Shown: positions 34,955-43,590, counted from the first letter of the stretch. The stretch: DNA of 64,000 nt from Fusibacter sp963666805 (GCA_963666805.2 CAXXWR010000004.1:1-64000), one strand, 5' to 3'. A program made the numbers and translations. The notes: generated by a model from the sequence alone, not told the origin.

Positions 34955-35455
34955 ATGGACAACATTGAGATTATTAGAGCTTCACGTAAATTAGCAGAAT
35001 CATACTGTGCGGCGGTTGATAAGGTCGCAAGAGAACGGAAGTATTTGGCAGCAGTTGAGGGATTCCCAGTTGAAAGCACGATTGGATTCGTAAAGATGAT
35101 CGAGGACAATGGATTGGCTCAATTTTATGCAGTTGAGAATGGAGAAGTGATTGGGTGGTGCGACATTTTGCCGAAGAGTTTTGAAGGACTAAAACATGTT
35201 GGTAATTTGGGTATGGGAGTTGTTGAAGGCCGAAGAGGGCAAGGAATTGGTAGCAAGCTTCTTGAACATACATTAAGTTATGCACAAGCTAATAATGGAA
35301 TTGAGAAGATAGAGCTAGAAGTATTTGAAAGCAATAAGGCGGCTATAGAATTATATGAGAAGTATGGCTTCACATATGAAGGAAGAAGAGAGAAGTCTAG
35401 AAAGCTTGATGGGGTATATGACAATATAGTGCTAATGGGTAAGCAACTGGCTTGA
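34955..35455 (+). CDS. GNAT family N-acetyltransferase, 166 residues
   Basis: RimI/phosphinothricin-acetyltransferase-like: GWCDILPKSFEGLKHVGNLGMGVVEGRRGQGIGSKLLEH (acetyl-CoA loop RRGQGIG) and LEVFESNKAAIELYEKYGFTYEGRREKSRKLDGVYDN. GGGAGG before ATG. Acceptor unknown. The cassette starts TTAGGCG and its R'' is CGCCTATC, a mirror except for one base. Confidence 0.9.
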   Translation: MDNIEIIRASRKLAESYCAAVDKVARERKYLAAVEGFPVESTIGFVKMIEDNGLAQFYAVENGEVIGWCDILPKSFEGLKHVGNLGMGVVEGRRGQGIGSKLLEHTLSYAQANNGIEKIELEVFESNKAAIELYEKYGFTYEGRREKSRKLDGVYDNIVLMGKQLA

Positions 35456-35490
35456 CTTTGAGGTTACTCAGAGCTGATGTCCAGTGACTT

Positions 35491-35576
35491 CGCCTATCAG
35501 CAGGTTTACAAAATCGAAACGGCCAAGTGAAATCACTTGTTCGCTCCGACTTCGCAAACCCGCGCGACGTTAAGTG
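35491..35576 (+). repeat. attC 20 (family B)
   Basis: R'' CGCCTATC variant core, R' GTTAAGTG, cut after 35569. The GACTTCG before it equals the end of the micro-cassette, so a recombination joined the GNAT cassette to a micro-cassette. Confidence 0.83.
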
Positions 35577-35615
35577 AAAGATATACTAGGTTATTAACAA
35601 AAGGAGAGGCATACT

Positions 35616-36068
35616 ATGGAATTGATTTCAGTAAGAGAAAAGCCAGAATATAAAGAAAGAATTATAAAATATTTTCAAAGTAAATGGGCTAGTGAATCCA
35701 GCATGAAAGTATACGAAGATTGTATTGAGAGCTGCTTAACAACAAATAATCCATTGCCACATTGGTACATTCTTGAAGAATCAGGAAATATAATTGGTGG
35801 TGCAGGTTTAATAACAAACGATTTTATCAGTAGAATGGATTTATACCCTTGGATGTGTGCCTTGTATATTGAAGAGAAATATAGAGGGAATGAATATGGC
35901 AATATATTATTGGATAAAGCAAAGCAAGATGCAAAGGCAGGAGGATTTGAAAACCTATATTTATGTACAGACCATGTAGGATACTATGAGAGATATGGAT
36001 TTGAGTATATAGGAACAGGGTATCATCCTTGGGGAAGCAAATCAAGAATCTATAAGTTCAAATTATAG
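35616..36068 (+). CDS. GNAT family N-acetyltransferase, 150 residues
   Basis: Contains HWYILEESGNIIGGAGLITNDF, ALYIEEKYRGNEYGNILLDKA (acetyl-CoA loop, with RGNEYG for RGxGxG) and LCTDHVGYYERYGFEYIGTGYHPWG. AGGAGAGG before ATG. Cassette 35570-36143 starts TTAAGTGA and ends TCACTTAA, an exact mirror. Confidence 0.88.
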   Translation: MELISVREKPEYKERIIKYFQSKWASESSMKVYEDCIESCLTTNNPLPHWYILEESGNIIGGAGLITNDFISRMDLYPWMCALYIEEKYRGNEYGNILLDKAKQDAKAGGFENLYLCTDHVGYYERYGFEYIGTGYHPWGSKSRIYKFKL

Positions 36069-36088
36069 TGTCAACTTCCGTATATCCA

Positions 36089-36150
36089 TCACTTAACAGC
36101 AAGTTGACAACATGCACAATTCACGTCGTCAACTTGCGGAACGCTATACG
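36089..36150 (+). repeat. attC 21 (short family D)
   Basis: R'' TCACTTAAC, CAAGTTGACAAC and GTCGTCAACTTG arms, R' GCTATACG in place of GTTATACG, cut after 36143. Only about 60 bp. Confidence 0.8.
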
Positions 36151-36195
36151 AAAAATATTTTGAGGGATAGCTTGGATAAGCAAGAGGATTACAAA

Positions 36196-36954
36196 ATGAA
36201 TAATAAAACTGAAATTATACTTGATGAGATAGTTAATGTATTTGTATCGATATTGAAAGATAATCTTGTTGGAATATATCTACATGGTTCATTGGCAATG
36301 GAATGTTTTAATCCACAAAAAAGTGATATTGATTTGCTAATAGTTATTCGTAAAAAATTAGAACGAAAAGAAATGGAAATAATAGTTGAAGCGTTAATTG
36401 ATCTAGAAACTATATATCACAGTAATCCTATTGAGATGTCAATTATATTAGAGAATGATATAAAGAATTTTAAACATCCGATGCCTTTTATTTTGCATTA
36501 TTCAGAATTACATAGGGAAAAGTATATTTCTTCTAAAGAATTATGTGGAGATTTTAATGATCTAGATTTAACAAGTCATTTGATGGTTCTTAAATCAAGA
36601 GGAAAATGCTTGTATGGTCTAGCAGTTAATCATTTGAATATAAGGATATCTGAAGGAGATTTCTTGAAATCAGTACTGAATGATTTGAATTACAATGAAG
36701 ATGATTTGTTAATTCATCCAGAATATGTGGTGTTGAATCTTTGTAGAACTTTGAAATATTTAAATGATAAGAGCTTAAGTTCTAAACTTGAAGGTGGGCA
36801 GTGGGCTATAGGTAAATTTGGTAGAGAAAGTGATGAAATTATAAAAAAGATGATTGATAAATACACTTATGGAAGTGAAGTAAATGTATTGGTGGATGAT
36901 ATTAGCTGTGTTGCTAAGTCCTTGTTGTGTACTGTATTTGAAATGACAAGTTAA
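36196..36954 (+). CDS. AadA/ANT-like aminoglycoside nucleotidyltransferase
   Basis: A 252-residue nucleotidyltransferase with the ANT(3'')/ANT(9) plan: IYLHGSLAMECFNPQKSDIDLLIVI (GS motif with the metal-binding Asp pair DID), then a DUF4111-like helical C-terminal domain (EYVVLNLCRTLKYLND and GGQWAIGKFG). Enzymes of this type adenylate streptomycin or spectinomycin; actual resistance is not shown. ATG 36196 follows AGAGGA; the upstream open frame runs through attC 21. The boxes TATACGAA and TTCGTATA match. Confidence 0.85.
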   Translation: MNNKTEIILDEIVNVFVSILKDNLVGIYLHGSLAMECFNPQKSDIDLLIVIRKKLERKEMEIIVEALIDLETIYHSNPIEMSIILENDIKNFKHPMPFILHYSELHREKYISSKELCGDFNDLDLTSHLMVLKSRGKCLYGLAVNHLNIRISEGDFLKSVLNDLNYNEDDLLIHPEYVVLNLCRTLKYLNDKSLSSKLEGGQWAIGKFGRESDEIIKKMIDKYTYGSEVNVLVDDISCVAKSLLCTVFEMTS

Positions 36955-36988
36955 TAATATACTGTTGTGTAAAGCTCAAAATATACTT

Positions 36989-37110
36989 CGTATAACACGA
37001 CAGTTAGCGACATTCCCAGGTTGGCGATTGAGTGTTGCGCGAGAATTTAGAATAAGTGGCTAAGTTATTATGTGTGGAAGATGAATAGGGAACGATTGCG
37101 AACGTTATAT
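36989..37110 (+). repeat. attC 22 (family C)
   Basis: R'' CGTATAAC, GTTAGCGACATTC arm, right side slightly shortened (GATTGCGAACGTTA), R' GTTATAT, cut after 37104. Confidence 0.83.
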
Positions 37111-37135
37111 AAAAACTTACACAAAAGGAGAATTT

Positions 37136-37606
37136 ATGAATATTGAAGGTAAACTGATAATACTAAGCGAATATACAAGACAACGTTGTCACCAACTTTA
37201 TAAGGAATATGTTTCAGACCCAATGATGACTTTTGATGAATATCTGTATGATACTAAAAAAGTGGATTTATATTTTGATACAAAGGTTTTAGCTGAAAAT
37301 AGAAGATTTTTTGCAATTTTGAAAGACGAAAGTATAATAGGTGAAATTCAGATAAAATATATAAATAATGTTGAAGGGTATGGGACTATGAGCATACTTT
37401 TAAAAAATGATTCTGTGAAGGACATGGGATATGGTACAGAAGCAGAAAAAATGATGTTAAAGTATGCAAAGGAAGAACTGAAACTAAAAACTATTTATGC
37501 TGATGCGGTGAAAAGGAATATGAGAAGTAAATATATATTGGAGAAGATTGGTTTTGTATATATTAAGAGTGATGAAAACCTAGATTACTATATGTATTCA
37601 CTGTAG
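37136..37606 (+). CDS. GNAT family N-acetyltransferase (RimJ/RimL-like), 156 residues
   Basis: MNIEGKLIILSEYTRQRCHQLYKEY at the N terminus, SILLKNDSVKDMGYGTEAEKMMLKYA as the acetyl-CoA region, and YADAVKRNMRSKYILEKIGFVYIK at the end, as in the Acetyltransf_3 group. AAGGAGAA before ATG. Cassette 37105-37743 starts TTATAT and ends with R'' ATATAAC. Confidence 0.87.
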   Translation: MNIEGKLIILSEYTRQRCHQLYKEYVSDPMMTFDEYLYDTKKVDLYFDTKVLAENRRFFAILKDESIIGEIQIKYINNVEGYGTMSILLKNDSVKDMGYGTEAEKMMLKYAKEELKLKTIYADAVKRNMRSKYILEKIGFVYIKSDENLDYYMYSL

Positions 37607-37624
37607 GCGTATAAGTGCAAGCCT

Positions 37625-37750
37625 TCATATAACACGCTGATTTCCAACATTCCCCTTGATGTCACAGCGTCTGCAAAGCAAACGCTGCGCCACTTTTTCC
37701 GCTAAGGCGTTAAAAGAGGGGAACATCGGAAATCACGGGAACGTTATCTG
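37625..37750 (+). repeat. attC 23 (family A)
   Basis: R'' TCATATAAC, left arm GATTTCC, right GGAAATC, R' GTTATCTG, cut after 37743. Confidence 0.88.
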
Positions 37751-37814
37751 AAATTCTGTGTTCAGTAATGAAGGAAGACAGTTTTATCATAGTTTAATTT
37801 GTGAGGAGTAAGAA

Positions 37815-38741
37815 ATGTTGACGAAGTTTATTAATTCAATTGAAAAAGGTGGTTTTGGAACGTACCATGTTAATGTGTTTCAGAATAACCGAATAGTTAC
37901 TGAACATCATTTTAGAAGTAATGATCGAGAAAATTTATATTCAGGTTCTAAGACAGTAGTTGCAATTGGTGTAGGTATTGCAGAAAACGAAGGTTTACTT
38001 ACTACAGAAGATTATGTATTGGACTATTTTCCGGATTTCGTAAAGATTGCAGCTACTGGATCAGATGAAATCAAGATAAGACATCTTCTGCAGATGAGTT
38101 CTGGGCATACCTCTGAGAGTTTTGATAGATATAATGAAGTAGATAGAGCAGAGCTGTTTTTTAGCACTGAACTAGTCAACCGCCCAGGTGAGAAGCATTA
38201 TTACGAAGATTTGTGTAGTTATATGTTAGGAAGAATAATTGAAAGGATTTCAGGAGTGAACTTGCTGGAATACTTAAAGCCTAGATTATTTGATAAATTG
38301 AATATTCTTAATCCTCAATGGCATACATGCCAGTTTGGTCATACGTCATGTTCTGGAGGCTTGTTTTTGAATATAGAAGAGTTTTCCAGGATGGGTATTT
38401 TACTGTTGAACAAAGGTGTATATGACAATCATATAATTGTTAGCAAGGATTTTGTTGACAGAATGGTTAGTGATGTTATTGACACTTCGTATAAGCGGAA
38501 TGATGAAGAATCCCAACAGGGATATGGTTATCAAATCTGGAAGTGTACACTCCATAACGCATATAGGGCTGATGGAATGTATGGACAGTACTGCATAGTT
38601 TTATATGATTATAATGCTGTAGTTACAATTACCGGTCATTATGAAGAGAACAACAAGGATATACTAAGGGCAGTATGGTCTGACATAGTGCCATTCTTGA
38701 GTAAGAATACAATTAACGGGGTCACACAGAACATCAGATAA
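37815..38741 (+). CDS. Serine hydrolase, class C beta-lactamase / penicillin-binding fold
   Basis: A 308-residue cytoplasmic-looking protein (no signal peptide) with SGSK near residue 44 as SxxK nucleophile motif, HLLQMSSGHTSESF, YYEDLCSYMLGRIIE (Tyr motif, with Asp instead of Asn) and SGGLFLNIEEFSRMG, then TITGHYE near the end. Could be an esterase, peptidase or lactamase relative; lack of a signal peptide argues against a secreted lactamase. GGAG before ATG. Boxes TTATCTGA and TCAGATAA match exactly. Confidence 0.85.
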   Translation: MLTKFINSIEKGGFGTYHVNVFQNNRIVTEHHFRSNDRENLYSGSKTVVAIGVGIAENEGLLTTEDYVLDYFPDFVKIAATGSDEIKIRHLLQMSSGHTSESFDRYNEVDRAELFFSTELVNRPGEKHYYEDLCSYMLGRIIERISGVNLLEYLKPRLFDKLNILNPQWHTCQFGHTSCSGGLFLNIEEFSRMGILLLNKGVYDNHIIVSKDFVDRMVSDVIDTSYKRNDEESQQGYGYQIWKCTLHNAYRADGMYGQYCIVLYDYNAVVTITGHYEENNKDILRAVWSDIVPFLSKNTINGVTQNIR

Positions 38742-38863
38742 CATACGATTTCCAACACTGCGATTGCTAACCGAGTCAGGCCTACATTAGGGCGTCGTGC
38801 AAGCACTCAACCCATGAGCAGACCTTGTAAGCTCCTTGCGTCGTAAACCGAGGACGTTAGCAG
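38734..38863 (+). repeat. attC 24 (family F)
   Basis: R'' TCAGATAAC overlapping the last codons of the hydrolase, then ATACGATTTCC, R' GTTAGCAG, cut after 38856. Confidence 0.85.
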
Positions 38864-38880
38864 AAATAGACTGGAAGAAT

Positions 38881-38895
38881 CGCGCGTCCTGCGCG
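38881..38895. repeat. GTCCT-loop hairpin, copy 5
   Basis: CGCGC - GTCCT - GCGCG, a perfect 5-bp stem close to the cassette start. Confidence 0.6.
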
Positions 38896-38986
38896 AAATA
38901 AATGTTGAAATAGATATCAACTTAATTTATGTAAAGCAATGACATTTTGAAATTATCAGAAATTATATAAAATAACAGGAGAAACC

Positions 38987-39730
38987 ATGAAAGATAAAAT
39001 AGTACTAAAAACCAATAAAAATTATTGGAACGCAAATGCAGATGAATGGTTTGGAATTACGGCTTTACCTCAATATGGAGTTCAATTTGTCACAGAAAAT
39101 GAACTTAATTTATTTGGTGATGTCACAGGGAAAAAGATGCTAGAAATAGGGTGTGGTAGTGGTCATTCACTTAAATACCATGCAGATAGGAACGCAGATG
39201 AATTGTGGGGACTTGATATTTCAGACAAACAGCTTGAAAATGCAAAACGATATTTGGATGAAAATAATTATACTCCCAGATTAATATGTTCTCCGATGGA
39301 AGATGACTGTGGAATACCAGACAATTATTTTGATATAGTTTATTTAATATATGCAGTTGGTTGGGCGACGGATTTAAATGTCTTATTTAAGCGAATAGCT
39401 TCATACTTAAAAAAAGATGGTGTCTTTATATTCAGTTGGAAACATCCATTACATGGTTGTGTGTCAGTCAATGAGGAACAACTTATTTTCGATAAAAGTT
39501 ATTTTGATGAGAATTGGCATTCTCAAATTGTTGATGACATGGAGATCCTATTATCAAACAGAAAAATTTCTACATACATTAACGCGATGTCTAATGCGGG
39601 ATTTTTTATTGAGAAAATGATTGAACAAACGAATGATGAAACTTTACAAGCTTCTGGGATAATAAGTGATAGAACAAAAAAAGCTAAAAAAATTCCATTA
39701 TCGTTTGTTTTTAAAGCAAGAAAATGTTAA
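38987..39730 (+). CDS. Class I SAM-dependent methyltransferase, 247 residues
   Basis: Motif I KKMLEIGCGSGHSLKYHADR near residue 47, then LWGLDISDKQLENAKRYL, DIVYLIYAVGWATDL and YLKKDGVFIFSWKHPL: a Methyltransf_11/25-type enzyme. AGGAGAAA before ATG. A broken relative of the same gene is in the cassette at 62225. Cassette 38857-39931 starts TTAGCAG; its present R'' CTTCTAAC does not match, so its original attC was replaced. Confidence 0.9.
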   Translation: MKDKIVLKTNKNYWNANADEWFGITALPQYGVQFVTENELNLFGDVTGKKMLEIGCGSGHSLKYHADRNADELWGLDISDKQLENAKRYLDENNYTPRLICSPMEDDCGIPDNYFDIVYLIYAVGWATDLNVLFKRIASYLKKDGVFIFSWKHPLHGCVSVNEEQLIFDKSYFDENWHSQIVDDMEILLSNRKISTYINAMSNAGFFIEKMIEQTNDETLQASGIISDRTKKAKKIPLSFVFKARKC

Positions 39731-39817
39731 ATATAAAAATGAAAACCATTAAATTAAAGAATGATGATGGGGGAGCTGCCGTCCATGGCGGCTTAGGCTT
39801 CGCGGGTCAGTCTACTT

Positions 39818-39936
39818 CTTCTAACACGCTGATTACCAAAATCGCATTGATGTCACATCACTTGCGCGGCAAGTGTTGCGCCACTTTTCCCCTAAGGGTG
39901 AAAAGATGCGACTTCGGTAATCACGGGGACGATAGG
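39818..39936 (+). repeat. attC 25a (family A) with GATAGG right box
   Basis: R'' CTTCTAAC, arms GATTACC/GGTAATC, but the right box is GATAGG instead of GTTAGG because a micro-cassette follows. Cut after 39931. Confidence 0.83.
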
Positions 39937-40032
39937 TTCGGTCTACGACACTTCGCCTATCAGCAGGTTTACAAAATCGAAACGCCCAAGTGAAATCACT
40001 TGTTCGTTCAGACTTCGCAAACCCGCGCGACG
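39932..40032 (+). mobile_element. 101-bp gene-less micro-cassette, copy 3
   Basis: Exact 101-bp unit between two cut sites, attached to a family A site. Shows that the unit is separate from the site before it. Confidence 0.75.
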
Positions 40033-40038
40033 TTAGGC
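39955..40038 (+). repeat. attC 25b (family B)
   Basis: R'' GCCTATC, R' GTTAGGC, cut after 40032. Confidence 0.85.
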
Positions 40039-40138
40039 AAAAGAATCAATTACTATATTTTGATTGATCAGTCTTTTTCTATATGAAATTCAAAATAGGT
40101 AAAGATAATTTAAGATTAATGGTTAGGAGGGAAATTTT

Positions 40139-40327
40139 TTGATAGTGATAGTAGCAATTGGATTTTATACAATATGGTTTACACCTATAGTATTTATTGT
40201 AAGCCTACTTGGTGCAATAAAATCTATTCATAGTGGCGAGAGTATGAAAGGAAATGCGATAATATGTGCTATAAGTTTTTGGCTAATTATTGTCCCGATT
40301 TTTGTTACAATTATTGAATCTTCTTGA
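40139..40327 (+). CDS. Small membrane protein, 62 residues
   Basis: TTG start after GGAGGG. Two membrane helices (IVIVAIGFYTIWFTPIVFIV and ICAISFWLIIVPIFVTIIE) with a short polar loop SIHSGESMKGN. No family recognised. Sole gene of cassette 40033-40567. Confidence 0.6.
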   Translation: MIVIVAIGFYTIWFTPIVFIVSLLGAIKSIHSGESMKGNAIICAISFWLIIVPIFVTIIESS

Positions 40328-40449
40328 TATATTTATAATAAGATTTCGATGAAATCTAACAATCAATTTGAAATTTGCATAGTATTTACAAATACATGGT
40401 GTTAGTACTGAGTCTGTTTGATATTCACTTGCTGATTCAATTGATTCCA

Positions 40450-40574
40450 TCGCCTAACACAGCGATGACCAACATTTCTTCTGTTGTCATGAGCCTTGCG
40501 AGGCAAGTCATGTGCCACTTTTTCTGCTTCGCATTAAAAGAGTGAGACTTCGTGAACCGTGGGAACGTTATGTG
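40450..40574 (+). repeat. attC 26 (family A)
   Basis: R'' CGCCTAAC, GATGACC left arm, R' GTTATGTG, cut after 40567. Confidence 0.87.
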
Positions 40575-40609
40575 ACATACTCATGAAAGACGGGAAAGGA
40601 GAACAATAA

Positions 40610-40930
40610 GTGGGAAAGAAATCTTCAATTATCTGTTTACATATAATAGCTGTTTTAAATTTTTTATTACTATTATTGGTTATTAGATATGCAGCTGTAA
40701 CCTTCTCATTATTGGAATTGCAAGTGATCATAATTGCAGTTGTAATTACAATAATAGCGGCAGAAATAATTGTAAGAGGATTAAAAAAAGAGAAATATTG
40801 GGGATGGGTTGCTTCAATAATATTTTTTGGAATGAATATACCAAGTTTGTTTATAGTGGTTTCGATTATAGGATTAATTGGATTGTTTAAAAAAGAAACA
40901 GTAGCTACTTATACTCGAGTTAGTGACTAA
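40610..40930 (+). CDS. Small membrane protein, 106 residues
   Basis: GTG start after AAGGAGAA. Three membrane helices (residues about 6-28, 31-52 and 62-88) and a polar C terminus KKETVATYTRVSD. Resembles DUF-type four-helix small membrane proteins of Firmicutes, but no firm family. Boxes TTATGTG and CACATAA match. Confidence 0.68.
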   Translation: MGKKSSIICLHIIAVLNFLLLLLVIRYAAVTFSLLELQVIIIAVVITIIAAEIIVRGLKKEKYWGWVASIIFFGMNIPSLFIVVSIIGLIGLFKKETVATYTRVSD

Positions 40931-40945
40931 AAATCATTCGTACAC

Positions 40946-41137
40946 CACATAACACGTCTGTTACCAACATTTTTCTGATGTCACGGAATTTGTGAAAGTT
41001 ATAGATTTTTACATTTAGGAAGGTTTTTTATGAATGATTAGAGAATATTACTGATTGTGAGATAAGCAAGTTGTCCGCCACAATTCTGCCTGAGGGTAGA
41101 ACCGAGAAAAACGTCGTTAACCGCGCGACGTTATGTG
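40946..41137 (+). repeat. attC 27 (family E)
   Basis: R'' CACATAAC, GTTACCAAC and GTCGTTAAC arms, R' GTTATGTG, cut after 41130. Confidence 0.85.
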
Positions 41138-41182
41138 CAATTCAAATATTGAAAACCTTTATAATAGATAGAAGGAGTTAAT

Positions 41183-41383
41183 ATGAATATAAGAGGTATT
41201 GAATCAGGCAATACGCCATTACTGATACAAATATATCCGACACTAATGATGATCTTTGTGATATTCGTTGTCCTTATAATTATCTATATGGCTATAAAAT
41301 TTGGAAAACGAATGAATAGAATAGAAAGTGAATTGAAAAAAATTAAGACTAAGGTTAATAATTGTGACAACCAAAGTTTGTGA
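41183..41383 (+). CDS. Small membrane protein with coiled-coil tail, 66 residues
   Basis: One helix (PTLMMIFVIFVVLIIIYMAIKF) and a basic heptad-like tail RMNRIESELKKIKTKVNN. The same plan and similar residues are in the protein at 63507. AAGGAG before ATG. Cassette 41131-41617 starts TTATGTG and ends CACATAA. Confidence 0.7.
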   Translation: MNIRGIESGNTPLLIQIYPTLMMIFVIFVVLIIIYMAIKFGKRMNRIESELKKIKTKVNNCDNQSL

Positions 41384-41430
41384 ATGGATGCAATTGTTTG
41401 AGATGAGTCTAATTGGCAATATTTAAAAAT

Positions 41431-41624
41431 CACATAACACGCCGGTTACCAACATTTTTCATATGTCACAGAACTTGCGAAAGTTACAGATTTTCACATT
41501 TAGGCAGGGATTTTATTAATTAGTACAGAAAATTACTAATTGCAAGATAAGCAAGTTGCCGAGCCACAATTCTGCCTAAGGGTAGAACCGAGAAAAACGT
41601 CGGTAACCGCGGGAACGTTATATG
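41431..41624 (+). repeat. attC 28 (family E)
   Basis: R'' CACATAAC, GGTTACCAAC and GTCGGTAACC arms (compensated), R' GTTATATG, cut after 41617. Confidence 0.86.
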
Positions 41625-41644
41625 AAAGGAGAGTAAAAAAATAC

Positions 41645-42211
41645 TTGAAAAGGAAAGTATGTTATATAATCATAATAATTGTTATAACGTTGCTATTTAT
41701 TGTTATGATTAATTTTTCTAAAAAATCTGATGAACCTATAACGTTTAATAGTGAATTACTGATAGATTTGATACAAGGTAATTATTCTCAAACTGCAAAT
41801 AATAGAATAGAAGAATTAATTATCGAAGCATTTAAACAAAGAATTGTATTAGATCCATTGAGGTATTTATACAATAACGGTGAAGTAATTGATTGTGATA
41901 ATATCGATAGGATTACACTAGAAATGAATAATTTGGGAGCTGTATTTTCAGGTAATACATACTTATATAAAAATTCTATACTTGATAGAAAGTATGATGA
42001 AAACTCAGTAAACAATTATTTTTTGATCTCTAACTTTTTAGAGAGCCGAAAAGGGATTTCAAAATATGGTGATGTGTTAGATCAATCCCTAATAGGTAAA
42101 TCGCTATTAGTTAAGTTTGATATTTCAGATGAAAATATGCTCAAAATAAAGAATAGTGATGATGTTTATAGTTACTTAGATATGCATGTATCTATTGTTA
42201 ATAATGAATAA
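41645..42211 (+). CDS. Membrane-anchored extracytoplasmic hypothetical protein, about 188 residues
   Basis: The open frame begins inside attC 28; the only start after the AAGGAGAG site is TTG 41645, giving a basic start and one membrane helix (CYIIIIIVITLLFIVMINF), then a soluble mainly helical/beta domain that should face outside. No family recognised. The cassette starts TTATATGA and its R'' is ATATAAC. Confidence 0.6.
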   Translation: MKRKVCYIIIIIVITLLFIVMINFSKKSDEPITFNSELLIDLIQGNYSQTANNRIEELIIEAFKQRIVLDPLRYLYNNGEVIDCDNIDRITLEMNNLGAVFSGNTYLYKNSILDRKYDENSVNNYFLISNFLESRKGISKYGDVLDQSLIGKSLLVKFDISDENMLKIKNSDDVYSYLDMHVSIVNNE

Positions 42212-42219
42212 CTCGCCCA

Positions 42220-42344
42220 TCATATAACATAACGATCCCCAACATCTCACTTGATGGCACATGCCCTGCGGGGCAAGCCATGTGCCACTTTTCCTGCTTC
42301 GCATTAAAAGAGTAAGACATCCTGAATCGTGGGAACGTTATGCT
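42220..42344 (+). repeat. attC 29 (family A)
   Basis: R'' CATATAAC followed by ATAACGATCCCC, R' GTTATGCT, cut after 42337. Confidence 0.85.
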
Positions 42345-42385
42345 AAACCATAGGCTGGGTTATAGAATAAAATTTGGAGGTTATT

Positions 42386-42427
42386 ATGGTGCTCAAAACG
42401 GGTAACTGCTCGGTACAGTTGATTTAA
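42386..42427 (+). CDS. 13-codon leader peptide
   Basis: GGAGG (42376-42380) lies 5 bases before an ATG that encodes MVLKTGNCSVQLI and a stop. It overlaps the left arm of the hairpin at 42411-42485, the arrangement of an attenuator leader. Not part of a larger gene. Confidence 0.6.
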   Translation: MVLKTGNCSVQLI

Positions 42428-42485
42428 TCTGGTAGCAGGTTGTATCGAGCTAAGAGGTATGTTATCAGTCAACTGTACTGCTTTT
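42411..42485 (+). promoter_or_regulatory. Attenuator-like hairpin in the methyltransferase leader
   Basis: CGGTACAGTTGA (42411-42422), inside the leader peptide, pairs over 12 positions (one G-U) with TCAACTGTACTG (42469-42480), followed by CTTTTTG. A ribosome stalled on the leader could open the left arm and allow read-through into the methyltransferase. Confidence 0.55.
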
Positions 42486-42520
42486 TGTAACTATAACAAG
42501 ATATGAAAAGGAGAACGGTT

Positions 42521-43276
42521 ATGAATAAGAATGATTTGAAGAGAATTTGGAAGTGTGAAGAAGAAAGAGTTTTTGCAGGTTGGGATTTTTCTTATCTAGA
42601 CGGTAGAACTATCGAAGAAGAACTGCCTTGGAATTATGAAACTATAGTACGAAGGCATTTGAAGCCAGATGATGTATTGCTGGATATGGGAACCGGCGGC
42701 GGAGAATTTCTTCTAACCTTGAATCATCCATATCATAAGACATATGTAACAGAGGCGTATCCGCCTAATATTGAATTATGTTATAAGAAGTTAGGTTGTT
42801 TAGGAATACATGTTAATGGTGTGTTAGAAGGTGGCATCTTACCTTTCGAAGATGGCTCAATGGACATTATTATTAATCGACATGAATCGTATGATATAGA
42901 TGAAGTATACAGAGTCTTGAGACATGGTGGTATCTTTATAACACAACAAGTTGGTGGTGAGAATAATGTGGTGTTTTCCAATCAACTTTGTAATGCTGTG
43001 GCACGAACTAATGATTTTAAGAATACGATGGCGTATCAGGCGAATGAGTTTGTAGAAGCCGGATTTACAATCATAGATTCAGGTGAGTATTTTCCAGCAC
43101 TGAAGTTTTTAGATACAGGAGCACTTGTTTACTTTGCCAAGATCATTGAATGGGAGTTCATAGATTTTAGTGTTGATAATTGCTTTGAAGAATTGCTTAA
43201 GATCGAGAAAGAAATCGCTAATAAAGGATATGTAAGAAGCAAAGAACATAGATATTTTATAGAAGCAAGAAAGTAG
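42521..43276 (+). CDS. Class I SAM-dependent methyltransferase, attenuator-controlled
   Basis: A 251-residue enzyme: WDFSYLDGRTIEEELPWNYE, motif I VLLDMGTGGGEFLLTL, YVTEAYPPNIE, and DIIINRHESYDIDEVYRVLRHGGIFITQQVGGEN. This subgroup is common in Firmicutes; substrate unknown, an antibiotic or RNA is possible. ATG 42521 follows AAGGAGAA. It is the only cassette gene with a clear leader peptide and hairpin, which suggests induction by a translation inhibitor. The boxes TTATGC and GCATAA match. Confidence 0.88.
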   Translation: MNKNDLKRIWKCEEERVFAGWDFSYLDGRTIEEELPWNYETIVRRHLKPDDVLLDMGTGGGEFLLTLNHPYHKTYVTEAYPPNIELCYKKLGCLGIHVNGVLEGGILPFEDGSMDIIINRHESYDIDEVYRVLRHGGIFITQQVGGENNVVFSNQLCNAVARTNDFKNTMAYQANEFVEAGFTIIDSGEYFPALKFLDTGALVYFAKIIEWEFIDFSVDNCFEELLKIEKEIANKGYVRSKEHRYFIEARK

Positions 43277-43322
43277 GTTTTGGTTAACGTTCTAGTTATT
43301 GCAGAGCTGACGCTTATGGCTT

Positions 43323-43400
43323 CGCATAACAGCGAGTTGACGACACGACCGTTTTAATCGGAAGGATGGCACACGTCGTCAACTCACAAAACGTTAGACG
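43323..43400 (+). repeat. attC 30 (family D)
   Basis: R'' CGCATAAC, CGAGTTGACGAC and GTCGTCAACTC arms, R' GTTAGACG, cut after 43393. Confidence 0.87.
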
Positions 43401-43423
43401 AAATCGCCATAAGGAGAGAAAAC

Positions 43424-43590
43424 TGTGAAATATTTAGTAATTAAAGAACATAAAAGTAATTATCCAAATCTAATTACTCTAGAGAAGGGTGAAAGAATAT
43501 TAGTTGGAGAAAAATATGATGGGAAAAAAGAATGAGTAAATTGGACAAGTCACGATAAGGTTGGATTCCAAAATTGAATTTAAAGAGTTT
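43424..43590 (+). pseudogene. Decayed SH3-like small gene
   Basis: GTG after GGAGAGAAA reads MKYLVIKEHKSNYPNLITLE and KGERILVGEKYDGKKE, then TGA, then NWTSHDKVGFQN and further stops. The SH3-like fold seen at 33440 is recognisable. It lies in the same cassette as the following GNAT gene. Confidence 0.6.

Noticed and set aside
41540..41644. Start of the membrane-anchored protein at 41540
   Set aside because: The first 35 codons are attC 28 sequence; the cassette begins only at 41618.
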